Source: Lepidurus packardi
Taxonomy: Eukaryota > Arthropoda > Branchiopoda > Notostraca > Triopsidae
Length of the DNA: 64,000 nucleotides
Direction: 5' to 3'
Assembly (NCBI GenBank): GCA_023053545.1
Contig: JAKZAN010000002.1
Location: 12,768,790-12,832,789 of the forward strand
The notes beneath the pieces were generated by a model that was not told where the DNA came from, did no database searches, and saw only the letters and a program-made list of their open reading frames with translations. Positions 48,383-58,535 of this stretch are shown in pieces; the stretch's first letter is position 1, and each line of letters opens with the position of its first letter. A program made the position numbers and the translations under genes.

Positions 48383-48433
48383 CTTGCCCATTGGTACCGG
48401 CACTGACCGGCGACGTGCCAAGCCCGGACACAC
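48383..48433 (-). CDS. raskol/SYNGAP1: 51-bp cassette exon in PH region
   Basis: Acceptor TTCGGCACAG before 48433 and donor GTAAAA after 48383. Length 51, phase 0 on both sides, 17 codons: VCPGLARRRSVPVPMGK. Because it is a multiple of three and symmetric it can be skipped without a frameshift. The RRRSVPV core recalls the 'RRTVSVPVEG' stretch in vertebrate SynGAP N-terminal PH sequence (recalled from family knowledge, not aligned). A second stop-free frame exists, so the reading frame rests on phase agreement. Confidence 0.58.
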
Positions 48434-48788
48434 CTGTGCCGAAGAAATTAACACCGAAGGGAGAGTATTCGAAAGAGTATTCGAAAGAGAAAAAAAAAAG
48501 TTAAAAAAAAAGAGATGAGAAAGATATGGCGAATTTTGTTGGGGTTTAGTACAGTGGTAAAGTATAGTATACTAGGTAAGTTCAGTTTTGAGGCGTTAAT
48601 AATTCGTTTTAGGTCATTTTATGGCCAGCAGAGGAAGTTATTAGGATTTCTATATTTCTGCGAAACAAGATAAAATTTTCGTTTCGAAGGGGGGAGCTAG
48701 AAGGGACTCGTTGATGCTGATGTAAGCTCATAAAAATACAAAATAAAAGAGAAAAGTAGATATTTTCTGTGGAGTTTGTGCAACGTAC

Positions 48789-48907
48789 CGACATTTCTTC
48801 GCTGCGATAGGCGGTAAATGTCTGCTCATCTTGCAGCAGAACACAGAAATAGGGCTCCCAGGTGACCAAAGGAGCTTTACTGTTCGGAACATGCTGCGAT
48901 TCGCCTT
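48789..48907 (-). CDS. raskol/SYNGAP1: RasGAP long isoform, start of PH domain
   Basis: 119-bp internal exon with a strong acceptor (TTTCATTGCAG) and donor GTACGT. It enters with AA (completing GAA after the G of exon 1), carries 39 codons and exits in phase 0. It encodes GESQHVPNSKAPLVTWEPYF followed by CVLLQDEQTFTAYRSEEMS. The W-x-P-x-F-C-V-L-x-x-x-x-L/F-x-A-Y pattern is the classical first two PH strands ('W..R.fvL....L.yY'). The matching PH C-terminal helix is in the 2067-2336 and 1070-1171 exons, far away in the protein. Confidence 0.83.
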
Positions 48908-49039
48908 CTGCAATGAAACAAGGTAAAAAGAAGAAAAAAATCAGATTAAAACGTCAAACCCATAGTCACACATCCATCTTACACAGCAATACATCCTTAC
49001 TTCTATACAGTGTTGCATTTTTTTGGAATTTTGTTTTAC

Positions 49040-49445
49040 TTTCCGGACACTAAGAACAGTTCTTAATGTAAAAGCATAGCAATTTCGCCCTTATAGCGAT
49101 TGGGTGTCACTAAGATCTATTTTCGCTACCTAAAGCATAGGACAATCGCCTCTATAGCACTTTCGTGTCACTAAGGTCTACTTTTCTCCATTAAACATAG
49201 GTAAATTGCCCTTATCGTCTTTAGATACTGTCTATTTTCTCCACTTAAACAGTTCCTAATGTAAAAGCATAGCAATTTCGCCCTTATTGCGATTGGGTGT
49301 CACTAAGATCTACTTTCGCTACCTAAAGCATAGGACAATCGCCTCTATAGCCGTTTCGTGTCACTAAGGTCTACTTTCTTACACTTAGACATAGGAAAAT
49401 TGCCCTTATCGTCTTTAGATGCTGTCTATTTTCTCCACTTCAAAA
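49040..49445 (+). repeat. CGCCCTTAT family, two ~196-bp higher-order copies
   Basis: Each copy: AAAGCATAGCAATTTCGCCC, TGTCACTAAGATCTA, AAAGCATAGGACAATCGCCT, TGTCACTAAGGTCTACTTT and ACATAGGTAAATTGCCCTTA. Monomer spacing is ~58-60 bp. This locus defines the forward orientation of the family. Confidence 0.92.
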
Positions 49446-50031
49446 ATCGTCTACATTGAAATTGGCGGAAAAATGCAGGAAATTTATAAAGAAACCTGAA
49501 ACTCGCGTAAAAACTACTCCATTAGTTCAAAATTCCGTACTCTCAAAACGGAAAACAACACGCCTGGAAGCGACTAAAGTCACTGCGAACGGCTTGGGGA
49601 AATTATTCACTTTTTTGTCCCTATAACGAAAATTACGTTCCAAATTCTAAAGAAAGAAAGTTGAAACACCAGCAGGGTCTAGTTTCTTCGTTTACTTCTA
49701 ACTCGGACCCGCTCACGTACACGTCATTATGCATGAGAACGTGGTAGCCGTGTCTAATAAACCCAACCTTTTTTCCCCATTCTTTTTTTTTTTTCAAATC
49801 CTTCACATCCTAAGGGTCCTTCCTTGGCTTGATAGACCGTAGCAAACTGTTACACATGTGAAGCCAACTGTACAAATCGCCCTTTGAAAAAAAACAAAAG
49901 AAATTGACTGTCCAGTTGCATTTCTAGAAGAAATACAGAAACAAAAAGTAAGGTTTTCACTTTTCTTTTTTTGGGTTTATTTTCATCAGACCAAGGCCAA
50001 TTCAAAACGGACCAACTTTATCTTCTTCTTC

Positions 50032-50070
<39 letters not shown>

Positions 50071-51189
50071 AGGAAAAAGCTTATCATGATCCCGGAGCTA
50101 ACAGTTTCGGTGTCCGAATGCGAACAAGTTCATCAGGATTACGAACAGAAGTTACGTAATAAATTAATAGTTTGAATCCCTTTCACTCATTCCAATTAGG
50201 TCAGTGCCATCTCTCTCTCTCATTCTCGCCCCTTCGTGATTCTTCAAAATGGTCTAACCTAATTCCTCACAGTAATTAGAACCTCTGCATTCTTCAAATT
50301 GGGACTTTTTTAAGTACCCTATTGTAATAAATTCCTTTATAAGTTGCACACTTAATGTACCGTGTTAGCAAATCTCATTTTCAGGTCAAATCTAAATATC
50401 TCACTGCTATATCTAAATAAGCATTTCCTTATTAATTTTTCCTTACTAATTAATTGAAATAAAACTCAATTGGTTAGTTTATTAAAGTGCGAATTTATGA
50501 AAATAAGGTTGAAATTTAAGGTGGAAATGCGCAGAAAGTCACAACAATATGGATGAAACTTCTTGACTTTACATAATTTGTTAATGTTTAAGACGCTGTT
50601 AATGTTTAAATGTTATGTTAAACTGGAAGTTGGGATTTGCTTTCCAGGTTTGGATAACCCTATTAGCAGACATTCCGGGTCAGACGCTGTGTGTTCTTTA
50701 TAAGCCATATATGACATCATCAATCAGAGAAAGCAAACTAAAGTGCTGGAGCAATATTATTCCAGGCAAAACTCACAACACACTAACTAATAAACTAAGA
50801 AAAACTAAACTTTGAACCTTATACCGAACGAGTAATAAGTTTATAAACCCTAAACCATTCGTCGCTGAAGGTCTCGAAACAGCAAAACATGTATGTCAAA
50901 GTCCGACACATGCGCTGTTGTGTCAAGTTGTCAACACGTGTCAGTCATACCATAACAGTGTTAAAACTAGTTCACCCTAGCAGCACGTCACATGAAACAA
51001 CAATCCCTGTCACTTGTCACCCTCCAAACCTCGCTTCAAAAGGACATTACATCATTTGCCTGGTGTTTTCAACCCCAAAAATCCCATCTTTTTCAAAATA
51101 AACCCTGAAATAAATTTACAAAATTCAAATTTTTTACATTAGTAACGACTTATAGCTTCTAGTTATAAAAATAATAAGTATTTTTTGGA

Positions 51190-51790
51190 ATTATAGCAGC
51201 AATAAGTAGCAAATTACCCTTATTGCCCTTTATGTGTCATTAAGGTTCACTTTCCCACCTAAACACATAGGAAATCGCCCCTATTGCAGTCCCGAGTTAC
51301 TAAGGCCGAGTTGCCCATACGTAAGCATAGGAAAAGCGTCTTTACCGTCTACCACATGATAGTAAAATCTGTTTTCCCTACTTAAGAAGTGGTGTAAATG
51401 CTAGTAACTCGTGACTGGCTGCATAAAAAAGGCTTTAAGTAACAATTTCTACAACAAGAACAATGTCTACTGTTAAAAGCTTTGGAATTTCGCTCTAATC
51501 GCCATTGGTTGGTCCTTAAGTCAATTTCCCTACCTAAAGCATAGCAAAATCGCCCTTCCTGTACTTTCGAGTGCCTTAAAGCCCACTTTTCCTCACTTAA
51601 ACATAGGAAAATCACCCTTATGCCTTTAAACGTTACAGAACTCTATTTCCCCTACCTACAGACACAGGAATATCGCCGCTACAGCAGTTTCGAATAAGGT
51701 CTATTCCTCCCCATTTAAACATAGCAAACCCGCCCTTACTGTAATAACATGTTACTAAAGCCTACTTTCCCCTGTTACAGGATAGCAATT
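51190..51790 (+). repeat. CGCCCTTAT family, diverged array
   Basis: About nine monomers: CACATAGGAAATCGCCCCTA, AGCATAGGAAAAGCGTC, AGCATAGCAAAATCGCCCTT, AACATAGGAAAATCACCCTT, AACATAGCAAACCCGCCCTT. Linkers TTACTAAGGNC and ACTTTCC lie between them. Confidence 0.88.
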
Positions 51791-52183
51791 TGGCCTTTAG
51801 TGAACTTTTATTTCTGATTTTAATCCCTCTTGCCCCTTCCCAAACTAAATTCCCAAATCAATCATTCTGAACGGAAAATAACCCCAAATGAATCCTTCCA
51901 ACTCCAAAAACGTCAAACTATCCAAAACAAAAGTAAAGCTAGGTTAAACCAAAATCACGCCATTGTGGTTTAACAACGTAAATGGCCGCCTGGAGGCCAG
52001 ATTGACCTCCAATGTCCATGTCCATGTCCAACACACCCTTTTGCTTCTCACGCAATTTAGTCCCGTTAGTACTATATGAACTTCTTCCTTTCAAAATCCC
52101 CGTTCCGAAAAAAAAAAAAAAAAGAAAAAAAAAAGTTTGTTCCCCATCCCCCAATTCTCCAAATATGAAATATTGCCTTTTAC

Positions 52184-53789
52184 CTTCACTACCTTCCACT
52201 TTTCGTGGCCTACGAGCTAACTCGAGCTGATGACCACCGTCAATTTCTTCCAGGTCCAGGTAATCCACGGGCGGGGGTGAAGGTGGGTAAAACAACTTCC
52301 TGAACGGTTTCTTGAACCGTTGTTTCAAACTCGTGGATCTCCTTAAACTCGTTTCCGCCTCCTTAGGCGGCCGGTACACTAATCCCCCTACCGTTCCTAA
52401 ACTTCCTAAGGTACTCCCCACACAATCCGTGGAAGATCTTCCGGAAGAACTGCTCGTACTGGTCCCCGGTTCAAACAGCGCCAGATCCAAATGTCCTAAA
52501 TCCGAATCCGTGTCCGAGAACGGTTCAAACTCTGCATCGGTGACGACACTCCTCACTTCTTCCTCTTCTCCTTCAACGCCTTCGACTTCAATGCCTTCGA
52601 CTTGGTCAAATTCCTCCGTTTCTTCGTCGGAGAACATTTGCGTCACTTCTTGCTCGTCTTCCAACGCTTTGTTTCCCGCCAAAACAGGCGGGAGCAAGAT
52701 GGCGACGTCTTGGACCACCATCTCGTCCACTTGATGGTCACACACCGATCCGCCATCACCATCGTCGTCACTGTCCACGTCCACACGACCGTCACTGCCC
52801 ATGTCGTCCAACTGACTAAATTCTCTGTTGGGGAAGTGATACGTGGCTGTTACAGTTCCTCCTCCTCCTTCACCAAATTCTCTGTTGGCGAAGGGAGCCG
52901 TGGCTGTTACAGTTCCTCCTCCTTCACCAAATTCTCTGTTGGCGAAGGGAGCCGTGGCTGTTACAGTTCCTCCTCCTTCACAAAATTCTCTGTTGGCGAA
53001 GGGAGCCGTGGCTGTTACAGTTCCTCCTCCTTCACAAATTTCTCTGTTGGCGAAGGGAGCCGTGGCTGCGACTATTCCCCCTCCTGTGGCTACTGCAAGG
53101 GCCGTCGTGGTACTACTATTAGAAGGAGGACTAGAGGACGCCATCGGCGGCTCGGTTTTCCAGCTCATCAACATTTTTGGTTGTCGTTGTCGACCGGCGT
53201 CCCTAGTGAGTGCGACGGCGGCTTCTCCGCTTACCAAAGCGTTATCTACGGTGTTGGGTCTATTCCTGGAATGCGAACCCGGCGAAGGGGGGGATGTCGA
53301 CTGCCGAGCGCCAATTAGGTCGCAGCTACGATTCTTGGCACCTTTACGGTGATTTCGGCTGTCTGTCGTGTAAAACGCTCGTTTCTCACGCTTCGGTCGC
53401 AGCTCCTCATAGAGATGCTCCTTTTGACCCTCTTGATCCTTGAAACGATCTTGATTCCCCACCTCTTCCTTGGAACGATCTTCGAAAAGATAGGTTGGAC
53501 GCTTTGGACCCGGCAGATTCCCTCCGTCTTCCTCGGAATCCGAGGCGTAAGAGTTAACAGCGTCGATAGGGCAGAAAGAGGGCGTGGCTGAGCGAATGGA
53601 ACGCGAATCTTGGAAGCTGATCCCGGACACGGCGCGGTAATCGCTCGATTTCCTGGATTTCCAGGTGGCCACTCGTCGCTGACTCCGTATGGGACTTAAA
53701 CTCGCGGATTTCTGCAGCTGAGCAGGCGACGGCTGGCTCGAAGGAGACTTGGAGGTCGAGTAAACGAGAAATTCATGTCTGGCATCCAT
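52184..53789 (-). CDS. raskol/SYNGAP1: RasGAP long isoform, first coding exon (535 codons)
   Basis: ATG at 53789-53787 with an AAAAATGG context. The 1,606-bp open exon ends with one G before donor GTAAAA (an alternative GTAGTG donor lies 9 bases upstream). It begins MDARHEFLVYSTSKSPSSQP. The protein is disordered: Ser/Arg-rich (residues 1-110), basic/acidic mixed (110-150), an 18-residue repeat (about 235-320), an acidic region with EEETEEF-, EGEEEE- and DSDDDGDGG-like runs (about 320-430), a Ser run, then RRSTSLKQRFKKPFRKLF and a Pro stretch PPSPPPVDYLDLEEIDG. No catalytic domain. The next exon supplies the first PH strands, so this is an isoform-specific extension, perhaps for localisation (inference). 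The antisense open frames of this exon are compositional shadows. Confidence 0.87.
52850..53075 (-). repeat. 54-bp coding minisatellite
   Basis: A 54-bp unit repeats about four times, with degenerate copies on both sides, inside the first exon. The protein unit is GGTVTATAPFANREFCEG or a GEG-ended variant. Since 54 is a multiple of three, copy-number change keeps the frame. Copies are nearly identical at the DNA level, so length polymorphism is likely. Confidence 0.95.
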
Positions 53790-54029
53790 TTTTGGTCCTA
53801 TTTGTCTTGTTCTTTTTAGCCCCAGACTTTCGTTTTACTCGCGAGATTCCTATGTTATTTTCACACTAAACATTCGCGTTGTCATGCGTTCTTGTGTTGG
53901 AAGGAGCAACCCCCCCCCCCCCCCCAAAATCACAAAAAATAGTACTTGTTGCAGGGACCATCTGTCGCTGGAATCCGAACGTTATTCGCAGTTTGTTTTT
54001 CAGGACAATAGTGGAAAAAAAACGAAAAA

Positions 54030-54310
54030 AAATCCCTAAGGTCAAAATCCTTTCTCTCCAGATTTCCTGCTATCAATGCACTTTTTCTTCTTTTCTTAAG
54101 AAAAAATTAAAATTCTTTTTCTCCAGATTTTCTGCTTTTTCTGATGCACATTTTCTGCTTTTTTAAGAAAAAATCAAAATTTGTTTTCTCCAAATTTCCA
54201 GCTTTCAATGCACTTTTTCTACTTTTTTAAGAAAAAATTAAAATTCTTTTTCTCCAGATTTTCTGCTTTTTCTGATGCACACTTTCTTCTTTTTTAAGAA
54301 AATTGATGTG
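54030..54310. repeat. ~125-bp two-copy pyrimidine-rich repeat
   Basis: TTCTCCAGATTTCCTGCT / TTTTCTGATGCACA / TTTTTTAAGAAAAAATTAAA segments repeat twice with small changes. Confidence 0.85.
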
Positions 54311-55779
54311 TTTCAAATTCACTTTATCCTTGACGCTTTGGAGGAGAGAGAGTAAGGTTTCCTTCAAGTTAGAGGAGAGAAATCGGTCCTAATCCATCAC
54401 CCGGATCGTATTTGGTTTGAAATTTTCTTTGATTGAAAAAAAAAACAAGAAAAAAAACAATCCATCAAGCGTTCAAATTACCAAGGCCAATTACACACGC
54501 CTTTCACGAACCGGACACGAAAACCAACCCATTTCACGCCCACAACGCTACTTATTATCAACGTAAGCTGTAAACTCCTCCTTTTCTTGCGAATTTTTTC
54601 TTTTCAATCATTCACTCGAAATCCCTTTCTTTCGATCTTCCCACCTTCCAAAAGCTGCTTTTCCAAGGAATCTTCGCTCCCAAATGAAATAACCCTTGTC
54701 TTGGCGTTTCCAAATCCCTTCCAAATCCCTTCCAAAGTCCAAATCCCCTCTTCAAAAGATCTTCCTTTGGGACAGTTGAAGTGGAAGAAAAATTGAAGGG
54801 AAAATCCACGAAAATTCAGCCAAATTCACTCCGAAATCCAAAGAAATGGGCTTCCAATGGTCACCACGGCAGACGTTAGACTGAGATTCAACCAGCCTCA
54901 CATCACATCATCCCTTTCTAAAATGCTTATCCCCCTCTCACTTTGGCGGCCAAATGACGTGGTCATACCACTCGACGAGCCAGTTTTTCGCACAACTCAA
55001 TTGCTTTTCGTCTATAATAGATTTCGTTTCATTGCGATCTGTCATTTCTTTTCATTTAAAAGGAAAGTAAAAAGTCGCTTTCACAGAACCATCACTGGGT
55101 ACAGAAAACGTGGGTATACCCCCTTTGTGTCATTTTCGTTTTTGTTGTTATTGCCAAAAATTAACGAGTTGAAATCCGCAACACAAGCGAGTAATTAAAA
55201 ACGAGCGTGGAGTAGAGTGGACGATAGAGCTGAGAGCTAAATGCTGACTGGGTATGAACCATCAGAGCAAACCTTTCCAATACAAATATCCTGCAGAAAT
55301 AAAAAAAAAAAAAAAAAAAAAAATTGGGTTCTTTTTTATTTCTTATTTTATATTCCTTTGGGTAGAGTAAAAGGAGGACGAAGGTTTTGTATAGGTATGG
55401 GTAAGATTCCTAGTTGGGCATGTAGGCCAGGCCAGCACCTCCCAAGTTTTACAAATTCTTTTCCGTTCATATTTTTTTTTATTTTTTTTTTGGCTTGGGT
55501 ATGTGCGTATGCAAATGAAGGGTAAACCCCTCTGAAACTCAACTCAACTGCAATGGCCTCAATCGTGACAAAACTGTATTTTGGAGAATTTTCTGTGTGC
55601 TTTGACTCGCTTTAAAAGAACGGTAAAGATCGGTTCGGAAGATAAACTTGGAAGGTTAATTTTTGTCTTAACTTCACGCTTTGTGGGAAGGTAGTACGAG
55701 ATGGATGGAAGATTGTTAGGAAGGCAAAAGTTGTGGCGTGGAGTAATAACACGCAAAACAGCGTGAAATTAACCATACG

Positions 55780-56830
55780 TGGTTTGGCATTAGCAAGCTA
55801 TAAGGCGATTTTCCTATGTTTTAACGAAGAAAATGGGTCTTAACAACAATAACCTCCATAAGGCGAATTTCTGCCGCTTTAGCACTACAAATTGAGCCTA
55901 ATAGCATTATAATGCCATTAGCGTCATATTCCTATGTTTTAATGGCAGAAATTGAGCTTAATAGCATGGTAATGCCAACTTCCTACGCTTAAACATAGGA
56001 AATGCGTGTTAACGTTCTTGAAGAAAGGTAAACTGATCTTTACAAAAGTGAAAATTTTTACATGGAGTAATACAGTACACAAAACAATGTGAAATAGCCA
56101 TTGGTATAGTTTCATAGGGCGCTTTTTCTATGTTCTAATACAGAAAATAGACCTTAATGACATCAAAATCCAATAAGAGCGAAATTCCTATGCTTTAGCA
56201 CTAGAAATTGACCTTTTTATATCAGTAGCATCCAATTAGGGCGAGATTCCTACTCTTTAACATAGGAAATGGGCCTTAATGCTTTCGATGGATGGTAAAC
56301 TGATCATAATGAAGGTGAAAATTCCTTGTTTGTAGTAGTAATGTTTGTAGGAGTAATACAGTACAGAAAACAATGTGAAATAGCCATTGGTATACGGTCA
56401 TAGGGCGCTTTTTCTATGTTCTAATACAGAAAATAGACCTTAATGACATCAAAATCCAATAAGAGCGAAATTCCGATGCTTTAGCACTAGAAATTGACCT
56501 TTTACATCAATAGCATCCAATTAGGGCGAGATTCCTACTCTTTAACATAGGAAATGGGCCTTCATGCCTTCGATAGCCATTGGTATACTGTTATAGGGCG
56601 ATTTTTCTATGCTCTAACACAGAAAATTGACCTTAATGACATCAAAATCCAATAAGAGCGAAATTCCTATGCTTTAGCACTACAAATTGACCTTTTACAT
56701 CAGTAGCATCCAATTAGGGCGAGATTCCTACTCTTTAACATAGGAAATGGGCCTTAATGCTTTCGATGGGTGGTAAACTGATCATAATGAAGGTGAAAAT
56801 TCCTTGTTTGTACTAATATAGGGCGTAAAA
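55780..56830 (-). repeat. CGCCCTTAT family, ~250-bp higher-order array
   Basis: Three higher-order copies (around 56050, 56350, 56580) with TAGGGCGCTTTTTCTATGTT, GACCTTAATGACATCAAAAT, AAGAGCGAAATTCCTATGCT and TAGGGCGAGATTCCTACTCT. They are preceded by a more degraded part (55790-56030). Orientation is the reverse of the 49-kb locus. Confidence 0.9.
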
Positions 56831-56843
56831 GAACACGAAATAA

Positions 56844-57269
56844 GTGCGCTTCGTTTCTATCGGGGGGCTAGCAGGTGCACGCTTTAAAAATTCATGGAGC
56901 AAAAAACGTGACTGGACTTATGATATGGATATTGACCTTCTTTTTACCGCCTCTCTTTTGGCCAGAACGCTTTTAGGACACAGAAGGAGAGAAGCACCTA
57001 AAAGGAGAGGCAAAGCAGGCAAAGCAAGCAAAGTCCACTCGACCCATAGCCCACAGGACTTTTCCGAAGACGAAAAAGAAGCCGCTTGTCCAGCATTGCT
57101 TAAGTTAACCTTAACCGCTTTAACGTGGCGTGTGTTTGAATTTCGAGTCGACCGACCCCTTTTCTTCGGAGCCTCTTTAACCACTGGCGCAAAAGTGTTA
57201 AGTGCAACTCGGGAGCAGAGTAGAACACACACAAGTAGACAAAACTGGCCCACTTTTTTCTATTACTAA
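56844..57269. other. GC-richer block, open on both strands
   Basis: 141 codons stay open on plus (MRFVSIGGLAGARFKN...) and 111 on minus (MGQFCLLVCVLLCSRVALNT..., hydrophobic ends and a basic middle). Neither shows a known domain. Position upstream of the long isoform and the GC rise would also suit a promoter or 5' UTR. Undecided. Confidence 0.25.
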
Positions 57270-57834
57270 TAAATCCGTCACGAGCCCCTTAAGACGCAAA
57301 AAGAAACAACAATATCATAAACCTTGAGGGAATAACTCTCTTATTACTCCACCTCCTAAAAAACTAATAAAAATAAACACAATTTAACGATTTTTTTTAC
57401 CCCAATTGTAATTACTTTGGCTTCCTAATGTCTTTATTAGTTTCAAATTAAGTCTATTTTTGCTAGGAAATCATATTTATGACCTTCCATTTTCATTTTG
57501 AGTTAAATTAAATGTTTAAGTTACGTTTTTAGCTCAATTAAATATTTAAGAAATTACCTTTTCTTAGTTTAAACACTAAATTCGATAGATTTTTTAGTTG
57601 ACTCAAGACACTTTAATGTCAAGTTTACTCCAATTAACCTTCTAAATCGAATTGGTCATCGCAGAAATCTCAGGTTCCCCTGAATTCCCTTAAATCAGAT
57701 ATACTTTTCCTAATTAGGTTAAAAATAAAAATTCCTCTCATTAATCTTAATACAAGATGTAAATACCCTTGAAATAATACACAAGTAATCTCATTAGTTT
57801 AAAATAAATAAATTCCTTTAAATAATAACACAAT

Positions 57835-57846
57835 AAAAATTATAAA
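57835..57846. repeat. Target-site duplication, left copy (LINE)
   Basis: AAAAATTATAAA at 57835-57846 recurs at 60253-60264 straddling the end of the poly-A tail. The A-rich part overlaps the tail, so the true duplication may be as short as ~7-8 bp. Confidence 0.65.
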
Positions 57847-57854
57847 GAAGAAGA

Positions 57855-58535
57855 AGAGAGACCCTATGGAAAGCGTCAAGAAATCACTACAGGACCAAGA
57901 CTAGAGAGCGTCGGGACAAGTACTGGGCAGACAAGATGGCTACCACCGAGAATAAGGTCATCTGGAATCTTAATCGTACATTACGTAACGAGAACAGCAA
58001 GTCACTTGTTCAGCAACTTAAACAAGAGGATGGTACGCCATTTGATAACCCAGTCGCTAGGCTCAATTTCATCGCTGAACACCTTATTGTCGGAGAAATG
58101 TGGGACGCCCCAACAAAAACATACCAAGGTCCCCGTTGTAAGCATCATTTCACGAGATCTACCCAATGTGAAATCTCCTCAGACTTCACTATAGAAGAAA
58201 TTTCCAATATCTTGAACAACTTACATTCAAAAAAAGCCGCTGGTATGGATGGTATCCAAGCGATCGTGCTTCAGGAAATTTGGACGACCATTTCTGCAAC
58301 CGTGGTCAAAATCTTTAACGCCTCTCTCACCTTTGGTCACTATCCCTCTTTGTGGAAGATAGCGAAAGTACTGCCCTTACCGAAACCCGGCAAGAAGGAC
58401 TACAGCTCAATAAAAAGTTTCCGGCCAATCGCCCTCTTACCTATTCTTGGAAAAATTCTTGAAAAAGCAGTAGCTTCCAGACTGCAAACTTTCCTTGAAA
58501 ACAACAACAAGCTGTCGGATATGCAGGGGTTTTAG
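57855..58535 (+). pseudogene. LINE ORF2, first part, interrupted by frameshift
   Basis: Frame open from about 57855 (LWKASRNHYRTKTRERRDKY) through the ATG at 57936 to a TAG at 58533-58535. It shows the RT N-terminal motifs: KKAAGMDGIQAIVLQEI and a KVLPLPKPGKKDYS followed by SFRPIALLPILGKILEKAV. The stop results from one surplus base in the G4 run at 58526-58529; the downstream frame resumes at GFRPGRGTTDAL. Reverse transcriptase normally copies element RNA at the nicked target site; this copy is broken and 5'-truncated. Confidence 0.9.

Larger units (their letters stand above)
48908..52183 (-). other. First intron of long isoform
   Basis: 3.3 kb with donor GTAAAA (52183-52178). It contains CGCCCTTAT arrays at 49040-49445 and 51190-51790 and an A36 run at 50033-50068. 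The remaining sequence is AT-rich without recognisable coding segments. Confidence 0.65.
53790..57846. other. Region upstream of the long isoform
   Basis: 5' flank of the minus-strand gene. It contains a C16 run (53910-53925), a ~120-bp two-copy TTTTTCTCCAGATTT repeat (54030-54310), simple A/T tracts (55299-55323), the CGCCCTTAT array (55780-56830) and an open GC-richer block (56844-57269). No TATA box or promoter could be assigned with confidence. Confidence 0.55.

Noticed and set aside
52602..53352. Long open frames on the plus strand opposite the first exon
   Set aside because: Antisense shadows of the 54-bp minisatellite and GC-rich coding strand; the minus frame is longer, begins with ATG and splices in phase.
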